A stretch of DNA of 64,000 bases from Candidatus Rifleibacteriota bacterium (GCA_015233155.1 JADFYG010000005.1:44200-108199); one strand, 5' to 3'; shown: positions 9,882 through 19,051, numbered from the stretch's first letter. Notes: generated by a model not told the origin, from the letters alone. Translations and numbers: made by a program.

Positions 9882-10601
9882 TCAGATTGCAGCCTTCTCG
9901 ACTGCGCCACGAGCAAGATTCACATCGAGATCGAATCCTGGGCCCATTGTAGAACTCACTGTGCAGGACTTAATGTAAGTTCCCTTGGCGCCGGATGGCT
10001 TAGCCTTGAGGATAGCCTGGAAGAAAGCCTGAAAGTTTTCGTGCAGCTTCTTTGGACCAAATGAAGCCTTGCCAAGAATACTGTGGATAATACCAGCTTT
10101 CTCGACACGGTACTGAACCTTTCCGGATTTCAGTTCCTGGACAACTTTTGAAATGTCCATCGTAACCGTTCCAACCTTCGGGTTGGGCATCAGGTTTCGG
10201 GGACCAAGAATGCGTCCCAGCTTTCCCACGAATTTCATCATATCGGGGGTCGCAACGGCAGCATCAAAGTCTGTCCAGCCTCCTTCGATCTTGGTGACCA
10301 AATCCTGGGCACCTACGAAGTCTGCTCCGGCGGATTCCGCTTCTTTCGCTTTTTCGCCAGCGGCGAATACGACTACACGAGCCGTCTTACCTACGCCGTG
10401 GGGAAGAACCACACTTCCGCGAAGCTGTTGATCTGCATATTTAGGATCGAGACAAGTCCGGATAGCAACATCGACAGTCTCATCGAACTTTGCAGTCGCG
10501 CATGACTTCACATTCTCAAAGGCATCTTCCGGGATATAGATTTTGCCCTGTGTGGGATGTTTCTGAGTTAAACCATTAAACCGCTTGGAGTGTTTCGGCA
10601 T
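9882..10601 (-). CDS. rplA: 50S ribosomal protein L1
   Basis: L1 forms the mobile L1 stalk near the E site and is a known translational repressor of its own operon. The 239-residue product begins [11 protein letters not shown] and has the family landmarks [29 protein letters not shown], the [20 protein letters not shown] signature near residues 125-150, and a C-terminal strand with [14 protein letters not shown]. The gene follows rplK by 36 bp. A 248-bp leader with an attenuator separates it from rplJ. Confidence 0.98.
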   Translation of the reverse strand: MPKHSKRFNGLTQKHPTQGKIYIPEDAFENVKSCATAKFDETVDVAIRTCLDPKYADQQLRGSVVLPHGVGKTARVVVFAAGEKAKEAESAGADFVGAQDLVTKIEGGWTDFDAAVATPDMMKFVGKLGRILGPRNLMPNPKVGTVTMDISKVVQELKSGKVQYRVEKAGIIHSILGKASFGPKKLHENFQAFFQAILKAKPSGAKGTYIKSCTVSSTMGPGFDLDVNLARGAVEKAAI

Positions 10602-10637
10602 ACTATTCCTCCTTTCTTCAAAAATATTAAGAAAAAA

Positions 10638-11063
10638 CTAATCTACAACTTCCATGCCCATGCTGCGGGCAGTGCCCTTAACCATGCTGATGGCGGCTTC
10701 TATGCTGCCGGCAGTAAGATCTGGCATCTTGCGCTTTGCAATTTCAGCGATCTGAGCAGCGTTAACTTTGCCAACTTTGGTTCGGCCGGGAATAGCGTTG
10801 CCCTTTTCGATTTTTGCAGCTTTCTTCAACAAGAAAGCGACTGGTGGCGTCCGAGTTATGAAAGTATAGGAACGATCACTGTAGATCGTTATGACGACTG
10901 GAACAATCGAGTCGCCTTCCTTCTGCGTGCGAGCATTGAAGGTTTTGCAAAAATCCATGATGTTGACACCGTGTTGTCCGAGTGCCGGACCAACCGGAGG
11001 TGCAGGATTTGCCTTGCCAGCCGGGATTTGCAATTTGACGAAAGCGGTAATTTTCTTTGCCAT
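10638..11063 (-). CDS. rplK: 50S ribosomal protein L11
   Basis: L11 binds the GTPase-associated centre of 23S rRNA and takes part in factor binding and in the stringent response through RelA. At 141 residues it has the usual length. The N-terminal proline-rich signature is intact ([20 protein letters not shown]), followed by [13 protein letters not shown], and the C-terminal rRNA-binding domain ends with [17 protein letters not shown]. It lies 13 bp downstream of nusG in the conserved secE-nusG-rplK-rplA order. Confidence 0.98.
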   Translation of the reverse strand: MAKKITAFVKLQIPAGKANPAPPVGPALGQHGVNIMDFCKTFNARTQKEGDSIVPVVITIYSDRSYTFITRTPPVAFLLKKAAKIEKGNAIPGRTKVGKVNAAQIAEIAKRKMPDLTAGSIEAAISMVKGTARSMGMEVVD

Positions 11064-11076
11064 TGTAGAACTCCTT

Positions 11077-11628
11077 CTAGGCTTCCTCGAGCTGGATCAG
11101 ATCAACTTCGATGGCCGTATCACGTCCAAAGATGAACACCAGCACCTTTGCCTTCCGTTTTTCCTGATTGATTTCCTTTATGATCCCGATGAAATCCGTA
11201 AACGGACCATCTATGATCTTGACATTCTGTCCTTCTGTAAAACCTATAGGGGTCATGACCGGCGATCTTGACTGACCTAACCCCGCCTGCCGAAGTACGT
11301 TCTGGACTTCCTTGTCATGAAGTGGCGTGGGCTTGTCACCCAAACCAACAAAACCGGTAACTCCCGGCGTATTCTTCACAACTGTCCAGGTATCGTCGTC
11401 CAGATCCATTTGAACGAGCACGTATCCCGGATAGATCTTACGAGTCTGCGTAACGCGCTCACCATCTTGCACACGTTCAGCACTCTCGGTCGGAACCAGC
11501 ACCTTGAAGATGCTGTTTTGCTTGCCCAACAGAGCAGTCCGGTGCTCAAGGTTCGCTTTTACCTTGTACTCTGAACCGGAATGGGTATGAATGACATACC
11601 ATTTGGCCTTGGCAATATCAACAGACAC
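11077..11628 (-). CDS. nusG: Transcription termination/antitermination protein NusG
   Basis: NusG binds RNA polymerase, reduces pausing and couples transcription to Rho or to the ribosome. The 183-residue protein has an NGN domain ([19 protein letters not shown], then [18 protein letters not shown]) and a C-terminal KOW domain ([20 protein letters not shown]). No insertion is seen, so it is the plain housekeeping form. It starts 8 bp after the secE stop. Confidence 0.97.
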   Translation of the reverse strand: MSVDIAKAKWYVIHTHSGSEYKVKANLEHRTALLGKQNSIFKVLVPTESAERVQDGERVTQTRKIYPGYVLVQMDLDDDTWTVVKNTPGVTGFVGLGDKPTPLHDKEVQNVLRQAGLGQSRSPVMTPIGFTEGQNVKIIDGPFTDFIGIIKEINQEKRKAKVLVFIFGRDTAIEVDLIQLEEA

Positions 11629-11636
11629 TGGCTTCC

Positions 11637-11861
11637 TTACACTTTCCCGCTGACGATAAAGTTCAGGATAAACCCGAACGCTATATCGAGAGCGCCGATA
11701 AACAGACCCAATCCAAGTGACGAAATAATGACGACTTTGGTCGACAATTTGATGCCATCATAGGTGGGCCAGACAACGCGACCTTTGTGAGGCCGAACTT
11801 CAATCCAAACCTCGGTCAGATAGCGGGACATGTCTTTCCAGAAGAGTCTAAGCTTTTCCAT
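11637..11861 (-). CDS. secE: Preprotein translocase subunit SecE
   Basis: SecE is the small essential clamp subunit of the SecYEG channel in the inner membrane. The 74-residue protein has the amphipathic helix before the membrane (EVWIEVRPHKGRVVWPTYD) with the conserved K-VxWP pattern, and one transmembrane segment at about residues 45-70. This is the short single-helix form found in most bacteria. It lies between tRNA-Trp and nusG, a classical position. Confidence 0.95.
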   Translation of the reverse strand: MEKLRLFWKDMSRYLTEVWIEVRPHKGRVVWPTYDGIKLSTKVVIISSLGLGLFIGALDIAFGFILNFIVSGKV

Positions 11862-11894
11862 GTGCTCCCATCCGGTTTCTGTGGGGTTTACCAG

Positions 11895-11967
11895 CAGGCC
11901 AGAAGGGAATCGAACCCCTAACCCCCGGTTTTGGAGACCGGTGCTCTGCCAATTGAGCTACTGGCCT
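11895..11967 (-). tRNA. tRNA-Trp (anticodon CCA)
   Basis: The minus strand folds into a standard cloverleaf. The 7-bp acceptor AGGCCAG pairs with CTGGCCT, the D arm is TAGCTCAATTGGCAGAGCA, the anticodon stem ACCGG/CCGGG frames CTCCAAA, and GGTTCGATTCC marks the T loop. Anticodon CCA reads UGG. The 3' CCA is not encoded. It lies between rpmG and secE. Confidence 0.95.
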
Positions 11968-12000
11968 AGGGAAAACGGCTTCCACCGTCCCTCAATAGGC

Positions 12001-12150
12001 TTACTTGCCTTCTTTGTGCGGCGTGTGCTTCCGATCGTGCGAACAATACTTCTTCAACTCGATACGATCCGGGTCGTTTCGCTTGTTCTTCATAGTTGTA
12101 TAATTCTTACGCTTGCATACAGTGCAAACCAAGTTGATCTGTTCGCGCAT
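12001..12150 (-). CDS. rpmG: 50S ribosomal protein L33
   Basis: This 49-residue gene starts [19 protein letters not shown] and ends KHTPHKEGK. Two CxxC-type pairs are expected in the zinc-binding form of L33. Here CTVC is present, and the second site has a single Cys ([10 protein letters not shown]) with histidines around it. L33 sits near the E site of the 50S subunit. The gene is located between tuf and tRNA-Trp, the usual tuf-rpmG-trpT-secE order. A GGTAGGTT-like ribosome site precedes the ATG. Confidence 0.95.
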   Translation of the reverse strand: MREQINLVCTVCKRKNYTTMKNKRNDPDRIELKKYCSHDRKHTPHKEGK

Positions 12151-12260
12151 AACCTACCTCATCCTTCTTTTCGATAATCGAGAGTTCCGTTAATGAATCT
12201 CGAAAATCATGGTTCGGGGCGGGTTTCCCCGTCCCGAACCTGAATTACAAAGAGAAATAC

Positions 12261-13454
12261 TTACTCGTTAATCGCAACAACGACACCGGCGCCAACGGTA
12301 TGACCACCTTCTCGAATGGCGAACCGAAGTTCTTTCTCGCAAGCGATCGGAGTTATCAATTCGCAATCCAACTCAACACGGTCGCCGGGCATGACCATTT
12401 CCTTGCCTGCGGGAAGAGTGCAAACACCCGTGACATCTGTAGTTCTGAAGTAGAATTGGGGTCGATAACCAGTGAAGAACGGAGTGTGGCGGCCGCCTTC
12501 TTCCTTTGAAAGGATATACACAGATCCGCGGAATTTCTTGTGAGGAGTGATGCTCTTGGGCTTGGCGAGAACCATACCACGCTCAACATCCTTCTTTTCA
12601 ATGCCGCGCAGGAGAAGACCAACGTTGTCGCCAGCCTGGCCCTGATCAAGAAGCTTGCGGAACATTTCAACACCTGTGCATGTGGTCGTCTTGACCTCTT
12701 CCATGAGACCAATCAGTTCAACCTGTTCGCCAACCTTAACCATGCCGCGCTCAATACGACCAGTGACAACAGTGCCGCGACCGGTGATTGTGAACACATC
12801 TTCGACTGGCATCAGGAAGGGCTTATCCAATGCGCGAGCGGGATCCGGAATATATTCGTCAATTGCTTTCACAAGATCAAGAATACATTGACATGCGGGA
12901 CCTTCACCATTGGCTTCCATAGCGCGAAGCGCGGAACCACGAATGATGGGAGTCTTATCACCAGGGAATTCATACTTGTTGAGCAAATCGCGAACTTCGA
13001 GTTCTACGAGTTCAAGCAATTCCGGATCGTCAACCATGTCGCACTTATTCAGGAAGACAAGAATGTAGGGAACACCGACCTGCCGGGCCAGAAGAACGTG
13101 CTCTTTTGTCTGAGGCATCGGGCCGTCAGCAGCGCTTACTACCAGAATCGCTCCATCCATCTGGGCAGCGCCGGTGATCATGTTTTTGATGTAATCAGCA
13201 TGCCCCGGACAGTCAACGTGGGCATAATGGCGCTTGTCCGACTCATATTCGACGTGACAAGTGTTAATAGTGATACCACGTGCCTTTTCTTCAGGAGCGG
13301 AGTCGATCTGGTCATAAGCCATAGCCTTAGACTTACCGGCCTTAGCGAGCGTCATGGTAATCGCGGCGGTCAGTGTGGTCTTGCCATGATCGATGTGACC
13401 GATCGTACCGACATTCACGTGCAACTTGTTGCGGAGAAAAGTTTCCTTTGCCAT
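12261..13454 (-). CDS. tuf: Translation elongation factor Tu
   Basis: EF-Tu delivers aminoacyl-tRNA to the ribosome as a GTP complex. The 397-residue sequence has all GTPase motifs: GHIDHGKTT (P loop, residues about 18-26), RGITI (switch I), DCPGH (switch II) and NKCD, with the nearby GSAL. Domains 2 and 3 follow (VVTGRIERG, then [19 protein letters not shown] and the terminal [10 protein letters not shown]). The start has GAGGAGGG upstream. It lies directly after three tRNA genes, the ancient tufB arrangement. Confidence 0.99.
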   Translation of the reverse strand: MAKETFLRNKLHVNVGTIGHIDHGKTTLTAAITMTLAKAGKSKAMAYDQIDSAPEEKARGITINTCHVEYESDKRHYAHVDCPGHADYIKNMITGAAQMDGAILVVSAADGPMPQTKEHVLLARQVGVPYILVFLNKCDMVDDPELLELVELEVRDLLNKYEFPGDKTPIIRGSALRAMEANGEGPACQCILDLVKAIDEYIPDPARALDKPFLMPVEDVFTITGRGTVVTGRIERGMVKVGEQVELIGLMEEVKTTTCTGVEMFRKLLDQGQAGDNVGLLLRGIEKKDVERGMVLAKPKSITPHKKFRGSVYILSKEEGGRHTPFFTGYRPQFYFRTTDVTGVCTLPAGKEMVMPGDRVELDCELITPIACEKELRFAIREGGHTVGAGVVVAINE

Positions 13455-13494
13455 TTAGAGCCCTCCTCAATAGGTGTTAACGAGAGATTTGAAA

Positions 13495-13568
13495 AGCCCG
13501 CGACCGGGATTGAACCGGTGACCTCTTGCTTACCATGCAAGTGCTCTACCGAACTGAGCTACACGGGC
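13495..13568 (-). tRNA. tRNA-Thr (anticodon GGT)
   Basis: On the minus strand the acceptor GCCCGTG pairs with CGCGGGC (one G-T pair), and the anticodon arm CTTGC-ATGGTAA-GCAAG carries GGT at positions 34-36. The T loop GGTTCAATCCC is standard. It is the last of three tRNAs upstream of tuf, equivalent in position to thrT of enterobacteria. Confidence 0.95.
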
Positions 13569-13582
13569 GGAAGAACGAACAA

Positions 13583-13665
13583 TGGAGAGGGGTGGATTTG
13601 AACCACCGTAGGCGTCAGCCAACAGATTTACAGTCTGCCCCCTTTAGCCACTCGGGCACCTCTCC
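13583..13665 (-). tRNA. tRNA-Tyr (anticodon GTA)
   Basis: This type II tRNA has acceptor GGAGAGG/CCTCTCC, an anticodon loop CTGTAAA with GTA, and a long variable arm (TTGGCTGACGCCTA region), as expected for bacterial tRNA-Tyr. It lies between the two tRNA-Thr genes, as tyrU does in enterobacteria; the glyT gene found there is absent here. Confidence 0.95.
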
Positions 13666-13680
13666 GGGATTTCGATGAGA

Positions 13681-13753
13681 AGCCGACGATGGGACTCGAA
13701 CCCGCAACCTGCTGATTACAAATCAGCTGCTCTGCCAATTGAGCTACGCCGGC
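13681..13753 (-). tRNA. tRNA-Thr (anticodon TGT)
   Basis: The acceptor GCCGGCG pairs with CGTCGGC (one G-T pair). The anticodon arm GCTGA-TTTGTAA-TCAGC carries TGT, reading ACA. D and T arms are standard (TAGCTCAATTGGCAGAGC and GGTTCGAGTCC). It is the first tRNA after the strong promoter at 13813-13841 and matches thrU in position. Confidence 0.95.
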
Positions 13754-13812
13754 ACTCTTCCGATTGATTGCATTGTAAAAGAACTGTACCGTCCACGTGA
13801 CGGTATTCGGCG

Positions 13813-13841
13813 ATTATAGACCAGAATAAACGCAAAGTCAA
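13813..13841 (-). promoter_or_regulatory. Strong sigma70 promoter of the tRNA-tuf-ribosomal operon
   Basis: On the minus strand TTGACT (13836-13841) and a perfect TATAAT (13813-13818) are separated by exactly 17 bp. The bases after the -10 are GC-rich (CGCCGA), as in promoters under stringent control. The -35 box overlaps the stop codon of rlmB at 13838-13840. It is well placed to drive the three tRNAs, tuf and the genes beyond. Confidence 0.9.
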
Positions 13842-14842
13842 CTGATTTGTGCGTTTTTTTCTTCTCCGAATCCATGCTGTTTCAGGATCTCATACAGCGC
13901 AACCGATGTACTGACCGAGACATTCAGCGAAGGTGTTTTACCAAACATGGGCAGTCGCACGATATCGTCGCACACAGCTCTGATACGTGGTCCCAGCCCC
14001 TCATCCTCGCCACCGACAACCAGAACCAGCTTATCCATGTACCGGACTTGATCATATCTATTACTGCCATTTTCGGCCAAACCAACGATATGAAATCCCG
14101 CCCTTCGGAACTGCTCGATAGCCTCCCCGATGTTGACAACACGAGCCACTGGAAGATGAAGCGCGGCGCCCTGTGAAGTCCTGATCGCCCACTCTGTCAT
14201 TCCTGCAGCCCTATGCAGCGGAATGATCACACCATGCGCCCCAACGCATTCCGCTGTGCGAACAACCGCACCAAGATTGCGCGGATCTTCCACATGATTC
14301 AATGCCACGACGATCGCTCGCTTAGCAGCCTTCGCATCAGCAAGAAGTTTATCCATATCGGCATAAGCAAAAGCTCCGAGCCGCGCAACAAAACCCTGTT
14401 TTGCGTTCGGATATTTTTTATTGAAAGCTTCCGGCGGTAAAAATTGCCATTTTACGCTTCTGAGGCGGGCAGCCTCAATGACATCTTCAGTGCCACGAAT
14501 TCCTTCGCGAAGCAATAGCCCCTCGATCGGCGTTCCGGCACGCAAGGCGGCAAGAACCTCATGACGGCCGATTACGAGAACAGGCCCATCCATCTGGTCA
14601 TTCGAAGAACCATCAGACTGCGGATTCCGCGCGGGACGACGATCTGCAAATCGCCCAAATCTTCCTGCGGTGTTGCGAGCGACGGGATCAGCTGAAGTCA
14701 TACCAGGTTTGCGCTTAACTAACACCGGGTCGCGCTTCTCCGTAGCTGGCGACCTGACCGAATCGCGCCCGGAAGAATCTTTAATTGGGTGCTTATGTTG
14801 ACTTTTAGAAGGCGGACCTTCACGGCGTGGCGGCATCGGCAT
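13838..14842 (-). CDS. rlmB: TrmH/SpoU family RNA 2'-O-methyltransferase (RlmB-like)
   Basis: The protein transfers a methyl group from SAM to a ribose 2'-OH; RlmB acts on 23S rRNA. I use the ATG at 14842, giving 334 residues, because it follows the mrnC stop by 5 bp and has GAGGAG upstream; an ATG farther upstream would overlap mrnC. The first 80 or so residues are basic, low-complexity and not part of the fold. A substrate-binding domain follows (GPVLVIGRHEVLAALRAG), then the SPOUT knot with motifs ALNHVEDPRNLGAVVRTAEC, VGGEDEGLGP and LPMFGKTPSLNVSVSTSVAL. The exact rRNA target cannot be read from sequence. It is the third gene of cysS-mrnC-rlmB. Confidence 0.92.
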   Translation of the reverse strand: MPMPPRREGPPSKSQHKHPIKDSSGRDSVRSPATEKRDPVLVKRKPGMTSADPVARNTAGRFGRFADRRPARNPQSDGSSNDQMDGPVLVIGRHEVLAALRAGTPIEGLLLREGIRGTEDVIEAARLRSVKWQFLPPEAFNKKYPNAKQGFVARLGAFAYADMDKLLADAKAAKRAIVVALNHVEDPRNLGAVVRTAECVGAHGVIIPLHRAAGMTEWAIRTSQGAALHLPVARVVNIGEAIEQFRRAGFHIVGLAENGSNRYDQVRYMDKLVLVVGGEDEGLGPRIRAVCDDIVRLPMFGKTPSLNVSVSTSVALYEILKQHGFGEEKNAQIS

Positions 14843-14847
14843 TGAGA

Positions 14848-15351
14848 TTACTCCTCGTCTGGTGGAGCCGGTTCGGCCCCCGGTTTGCTCCCGGCGATGG
14901 TTCTCGCCAGGCGAAAAACGCTCTGAAGACGGCTCTGTTGCCCCGTCAGAAAAAGATATCCCACCCAGGCTTCGAAAGCTGTACTGCGGGCATATTCTCC
15001 CTTGCTCGCACCCGCATGGGGCCTGCTTGGAAGCTTGGCATTTCTCCAATGTTTCAATAGAATTTCTTCTTTTCCTTTTAGAGTCGGGAGAATATCCGCA
15101 AACAGCCTTGCCTGATGAGCGGCACAGACAACGCTCACAACCGAAGAGTGCAACTTTCCTGCTGCATTTGGCGAAGACTTAACATGTTGAAGCCGCACTC
15201 CAAGCTCATAGACCGCATCGCCGATGTAAGCCAGCGTGCGGGCAGGAAGCCGTTCGACCTCGTCGAGATCCCAGATCGTTTCTAGCGGAAACGCGAAATC
15301 GAGATCTTCTCCGAGACCAGAAATACCGCTATCTATGGGCACACTGCTCAC
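14848..15351 (-). CDS. mrnC: Mini-ribonuclease III
   Basis: Mini-III is a dimeric RNase III lacking the double-stranded RNA binding domain; in Bacillus it matures 23S rRNA. The 167-residue protein has the nuclease signature LAYIGDAVYELGVR (about residues 40-53), in which the D and E residues bind Mg, and a later LKGKEEILLKHWRNAK segment. The start is GTG at 15351, overlapping the cysS stop by four bases (GTGA). The order cysS-mrnC-rlmB is the same as in Firmicutes, which supports the call. Confidence 0.93.
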   Translation of the reverse strand: MSSVPIDSGISGLGEDLDFAFPLETIWDLDEVERLPARTLAYIGDAVYELGVRLQHVKSSPNAAGKLHSSVVSVVCAAHQARLFADILPTLKGKEEILLKHWRNAKLPSRPHAGASKGEYARSTAFEAWVGYLFLTGQQSRLQSVFRLARTIAGSKPGAEPAPPDEE

Positions 15352-16796
15352 AGTCGCCGCCAGCGTGAACCTTCGCGAGTGTCCTCAATGGTAAAGCCGG
15401 CAATTTTGATTTGGTCGCGAATTTTATCTGCGAGGTCATATCGTTTCGCAGTTTTCAGCTCTTTGCGCAGCTCGATGATCAAGTCCATCAGCGGTTCTAC
15501 ATCCGCCACACCCTTACCAACAGCTGACACTGGAACAATACCCAAAAGATCCTCACCCCAACGCTTCAGGACTGCGAGTCCCTCCCGCGCCTCTATTGGC
15601 GACAAAGGTGTCTGCGCAGCTAAACGATTGAAAGCTGTTGCGAAGGTGTAGAGATGCGCTATCGCTCCCGGAGTATCCAGGTCGTTGTCCAACGCTTCTC
15701 CGATCTGCCGGTCTGCATCATGACAAAGTGTCGAAATGTCGCAGCTGACCGCATTTGTCCCTTCCGTCCCTTTTGAAGCTGTCTCAAGAAATGCCTTGAG
15801 CACGGCAAGGCGTGTGAGTCCGGCTGCTGCCGCCGAGATGGCTTCTTCCGTGTAATTTGTAGGTGAACGGTAATGCGTAGACAGAATGAACACGCGTATA
15901 GCTTCAGCCGAATGACGCGTGAGCAAATCACGACAGGTCTTGAAGTTGCCAAGCGATTTCCCCATCTTCACACCATCAACAGTGACCATATTGTTATGAA
16001 CCCAATATCTGGCAAATGTCTTACCTGTTACACACTCGCTCTGTGCAATTTCACACTCGTGATGCGGAAACATATTTTCCAGACCACCGCCGTGAATGTC
16101 AAATGTTTCGCCAAGATACTTGGTGCTCATAACCGAACATTCGATGTGCCAACCGGGATATCCGCGACCCCACGGAGAATTCCACTGGAGTATGTGAATT
16201 GGCTCAGCTTTCTTCCAAAGCGCAAAGTCGCGCGGATTGCGCTTTTCCGAACGCGCTTCGACACGTACTGCCTCGCGCTGCTCATCAAGAACACGCCCTG
16301 AAAGCTTTCCATACTGCGGAAAAGAGTTCACGTCGAAATATACGTTGCCACCAATTTCGTATGCATGGCCCTTGTTTAGAAGAATCTGCACGGCTTCAAT
16401 CTGTTCGCCGATATGCTGGGTGGCCCGCACGTAGAAGCTTGGATGTGCAATCTTCAAGGCTTCCATGTCGGTAAAATACTGAAACATATATCGATCGACA
16501 ATCTCCAGCGGATGCACTCGATCGATACGAGCCTGTTTCTGAATCTTATCCTCGCCAGAATCAGCATTGTCGGTGAGATGACCGACGTCGGTGATGTTCT
16601 GAACGTAGCGAACCTGCATCCCACGCCCACGAAGATGTTTTACCAGAACATCGAAAGTAATATAGCTTTTTGCATGACCAAGGTGAGGTGGCCCGTAAAC
16701 GGTTGGACCGCAGACATAAATACCAACCTGGCCCTCGGTTAGCGGTTTAAACTCTTCTTTCGTTCGTGTCATTGAGTTATAAAGATGAACGGACAT
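15348..16796 (-). CDS. cysS: Cysteine-tRNA ligase
   Basis: This enzyme charges tRNA-Cys with cysteine. It is a class I synthetase: [23 protein letters not shown] contains the HIGH-type motif (HLGH), and [11 protein letters not shown] contains KMSKS in the form KMGKS. The zinc site residues C, C, H and E fall in the expected places (CGPT near residue 30, then [11 protein letters not shown] and [10 protein letters not shown]). The start was placed at the ATG at 16796, where GGAGG lies 6 bases upstream and the protein begins MSVHLYNSM; a longer frame adds 24 unsupported residues. The resulting 482 residues are typical. Confidence 0.97.
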   Translation of the reverse strand: MSVHLYNSMTRTKEEFKPLTEGQVGIYVCGPTVYGPPHLGHAKSYITFDVLVKHLRGRGMQVRYVQNITDVGHLTDNADSGEDKIQKQARIDRVHPLEIVDRYMFQYFTDMEALKIAHPSFYVRATQHIGEQIEAVQILLNKGHAYEIGGNVYFDVNSFPQYGKLSGRVLDEQREAVRVEARSEKRNPRDFALWKKAEPIHILQWNSPWGRGYPGWHIECSVMSTKYLGETFDIHGGGLENMFPHHECEIAQSECVTGKTFARYWVHNNMVTVDGVKMGKSLGNFKTCRDLLTRHSAEAIRVFILSTHYRSPTNYTEEAISAAAAGLTRLAVLKAFLETASKGTEGTNAVSCDISTLCHDADRQIGEALDNDLDTPGAIAHLYTFATAFNRLAAQTPLSPIEAREGLAVLKRWGEDLLGIVPVSAVGKGVADVEPLMDLIIELRKELKTAKRYDLADKIRDQIKIAGFTIEDTREGSRWRRL

Positions 16797-16886
16797 AATT
16801 ACCTCCAAATATGCGGGAATAATTCGCCGCAGGGGTAAAGATGATATCATAAATCGATAGAAGACCACTCCCGAGTTTCAACGAGT

Positions 16887-17117
16887 ATGTCGATGGCTAC
16901 AATAAGCGACGTTTCGCGCGAAAAGGGGAAAGTCATGACTACAAGTCAGGTGTCAAGCCTTATTCTCGATCGCCTTGCCGAGGGGGCCAGCTTCAAAGAA
17001 CTCCAGACTTTATATGGTTTCTCAAAAAAAGATTTGATTGCAGCCGCTATTTCGGGAGTGGAAGAGTTACATAGCGAATATATCAATATGCTTATCGAGC
17101 GATTTAAATCGAAATAA
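16887..17117 (+). CDS. Small DUF433-like or helix-turn-helix protein
   Basis: This frame has 76 residues, or 60 from the internal ATG at 16935, which has AGGGGAAA upstream and may be the true start. The core (ILDRLAEGASFKELQTLYGFSKKDLIAAAISGVEEL) looks like a short helix-turn-helix resembling DUF433 antitoxin-like proteins, in which such a segment contacts DNA. No toxin partner is seen. It is divergent from cysS and 47 bp upstream of a HEAT repeat gene, with which it may be cotranscribed. Function is unknown. Confidence 0.65.
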   Translation: MSMATISDVSREKGKVMTTSQVSSLILDRLAEGASFKELQTLYGFSKKDLIAAAISGVEELHSEYINMLIERFKSK

Positions 17118-17164
17118 ACCTCAGTTTTCTCAAAAGATCACGATGACGGTAAACAGATCGTGAA

Positions 17165-18640
17165 ATGTGGAGTATGATCGTGAGCCAAGTCAATGATTTC
17201 CGGGCCCGAATAGCCCGTCAATTGCTCCTGGCTATAAAGGATCCCAATCCTAATCTGCGATTTCTTGCCCTGGAAGGCCTTCAGTTTTGTCCGGGAATCC
17301 CTGAAATCGAGCGCATTCTTCCCCTGCTCACAGACAATGACCGCTTTGTAAAGTGGAAAGCAATTCAGATCGCAGGGCTTCTACGCCTTAAATCCGCCGG
17401 GCCATATCTGCTCAAGTTGCTTTTCTCTCCGGATATGAATACCAGATCTTATTCCGCGTTAGCCCTTGGTCATCTATCAGATCCTCTTCATATCTCAGCT
17501 CTGGGAGACCTGTTTTCGCGTGAAAATTCCGCCAAGGTCAGACAATCGATCATTCGCAGCCTGGGAGGCTTCACTGAAACCATCCCATGGGAGATTCTGA
17601 GCAAAGCGGCACTTGACGAGGATGTCGGTGTCAGACTCGATCTTGCCAAGGTCTTGGGGGGCATAGCTCCAAATCCGACCGCCTGCGATATTCTGCTAAA
17701 TTTGATCGAACAAGAAACCAATACGCATGTTTTCGCCACCGCAATACTCTCATTAGGCCGGTTTCAGCAACCAAAGCTGCTCGGATATTTCCAGCACAGC
17801 CTGCAACACCAGGACCCACGCATTCGTGGCAACGCCATTGAGGCACTTGGCAGGCTTCCTTTCGATCAGATCGAGACCTTATTGACACCTTTTTTGAAAG
17901 ATTCCTCAAGCCGGGTGCGTGCAAACGTAGTCAGCATTTTTATTGAAAACGGCAAGATTGATGCGGTGATGCCGGAAATCGATAGGATGTTGGATTCAAC
18001 TAATCGATGGGAACGTGCAAGTGGAGCCTGGTTAGCGGGCAACTATTGCCTTGTAAACGCCTTGCCTGCGTTGATCCGACTGCTGAACGATGAGGAGGCC
18101 GTCGTTGCTGAGCGCTGTGCATGGTCCCTGGGTCGTCTGCGGGCTCCGAATACATTCAAAATTCTTTGGAATGCCTATCAAACGGCCAGTCAGTGGGCAC
18201 TAACCCATATCATCAAGGCGATGTACGAAGTCGCCACGAAATGCGACGTCGATGCGCTCATCACTTTACTCGAAAAAGAACGCAGTCCCTTGATCAAATC
18301 ACAAATTATGGACATCATTACCAGTCTTCGTGAAACGAAAGTGCGCGATATAATAGTTTCTTACAGAACAGATTCAGATATCCGGGTGCGCCTGAGCGTA
18401 TACAAATATCTCGGAACCGTTGTATGGGAAACATCAAGCGCGCTTTTGCGCGAAGGGCTGAACGACACCAACGCAAAAATACGCGGTATGTGCGCGGATC
18501 TGATGATGCGCGCAGGCGATTTGAGCGGACTCAGTACACTTTCAAATCTGTTGAACGATCACGACAAACTACAACGAGTGCAAAAAGTTTCCACACTTCG
18601 GGAACTTGCCGCCCTTTTTCATCCTGCTGACCCGTCCTGA
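17165..18640 (+). CDS. HEAT repeat protein
   Basis: Almost the whole 491-residue protein is made of paired helices of about 30 residues with the HEAT pattern, for example DPNPNLRFLALEGLQ, NDRFVKWKAIQIAGLLRL, DPRIRGNAIEALGRL and DEEAVVAERCAWSLGRLR. There is no signal peptide, transmembrane segment or catalytic motif, so it is probably a cytoplasmic scaffold or binding protein. The start is uncertain: GTG at 17180 has GGAG seven bases upstream, whereas the ATG at 17165 has none. It follows the small helix-turn-helix gene and is one of three HEAT proteins in this window. Confidence 0.85.
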   Translation: MWSMIVSQVNDFRARIARQLLLAIKDPNPNLRFLALEGLQFCPGIPEIERILPLLTDNDRFVKWKAIQIAGLLRLKSAGPYLLKLLFSPDMNTRSYSALALGHLSDPLHISALGDLFSRENSAKVRQSIIRSLGGFTETIPWEILSKAALDEDVGVRLDLAKVLGGIAPNPTACDILLNLIEQETNTHVFATAILSLGRFQQPKLLGYFQHSLQHQDPRIRGNAIEALGRLPFDQIETLLTPFLKDSSSRVRANVVSIFIENGKIDAVMPEIDRMLDSTNRWERASGAWLAGNYCLVNALPALIRLLNDEEAVVAERCAWSLGRLRAPNTFKILWNAYQTASQWALTHIIKAMYEVATKCDVDALITLLEKERSPLIKSQIMDIITSLRETKVRDIIVSYRTDSDIRVRLSVYKYLGTVVWETSSALLREGLNDTNAKIRGMCADLMMRAGDLSGLSTLSNLLNDHDKLQRVQKVSTLRELAALFHPADPS

Positions 18641-18721
18641 AGCAGATTGTGAGATTTCGGTCACTTCTTTTAACGATTTGACAAGCTAACTAAGCAAAAT
18701 CCTTTGTATCCGACAATCTTC

Positions 18722-18764
18722 GCATATACAAAACGCCCGCTAAAAGCGGGCGTTTTGTATATGC
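18722..18764. terminator. Bidirectional terminator (19-bp inverted repeat)
   Basis: GCATATACAAAACGCCCGC and its exact complement flank a 5-base TAAAA loop. The CG-rich inner stem with AAAAC/GTTTT on either side works in both directions. It lies 82 bp after the HEAT gene and 18 bp after the stop of the convergent 28-residue gene, so it can end both transcripts. Confidence 0.9.
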
Positions 18765-18781
18765 GGCAAAAATGGAAAAAA

Positions 18782-18868
18782 TCAGTCAGCGAGATAACCG
18801 TATACGTAACCACCAAAAGCGAAAGCGCTGATCAAGATCGCCCACCAGATAAAACGGAAGATCGACAT
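18782..18868 (-). CDS. 28-residue single-span membrane protein
   Basis: A short frame starts at ATG 18868 and ends at TGA 18782. It reads MSIFRFIWWAILIS, then a glycine- and tyrosine-rich half ending YLAD, so one hydrophobic helix covers most of its length. The upstream sequence AGGAGGGAAGGC is an excellent ribosome binding site, 6-7 bases before the ATG. A strong terminator lies 18 bp beyond the stop. This start, stop and terminator arrangement supports a real small gene. No homologue is recalled; function is unknown. It could assist a membrane complex, as other small bacterial membrane proteins do. Confidence 0.65.
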   Translation of the reverse strand: MSIFRFIWWAILISAFAFGGYVYGYLAD

Positions 18869-19051
18869 GCCTTCCCTCCTATAATGTGAGATGAACGGGA
18901 ATTATGATAACATACACGCGGGAAAGCCGTCAAAACTCTCGCACCAACTACAACAATATATTCTCAGATTTACCATGAAAATACCACAACCAATGCCATT
19001 TTCAGGGGGCATACCGCCTGCCGGGATACGTTCTTCGGAGAGAAATATATC

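Noticed and set aside
9689..9916. A 75-residue minus-strand frame over the rplJ leader
   Set aside because: It overlaps the terminator hairpin and the end of rplA, and has no ribosome site; the leader role fits better.
12540..13601. A 353-residue plus-strand frame over tuf and a tRNA gene
   Set aside because: It is fully antisense to tuf and runs into tRNA-Thr; it arises from the codon bias of tuf.
14843..15049. The upstream extension of rlmB to the ATG at 15049
   Set aside because: It overlaps mrnC by about 200 bp, whereas the ATG at 14842 follows mrnC closely with GAGGAG.
16797..16868. The upstream extension of cysS
   Set aside because: The ATG at 16796 has GGAGG at ideal spacing and gives the family N-terminus.
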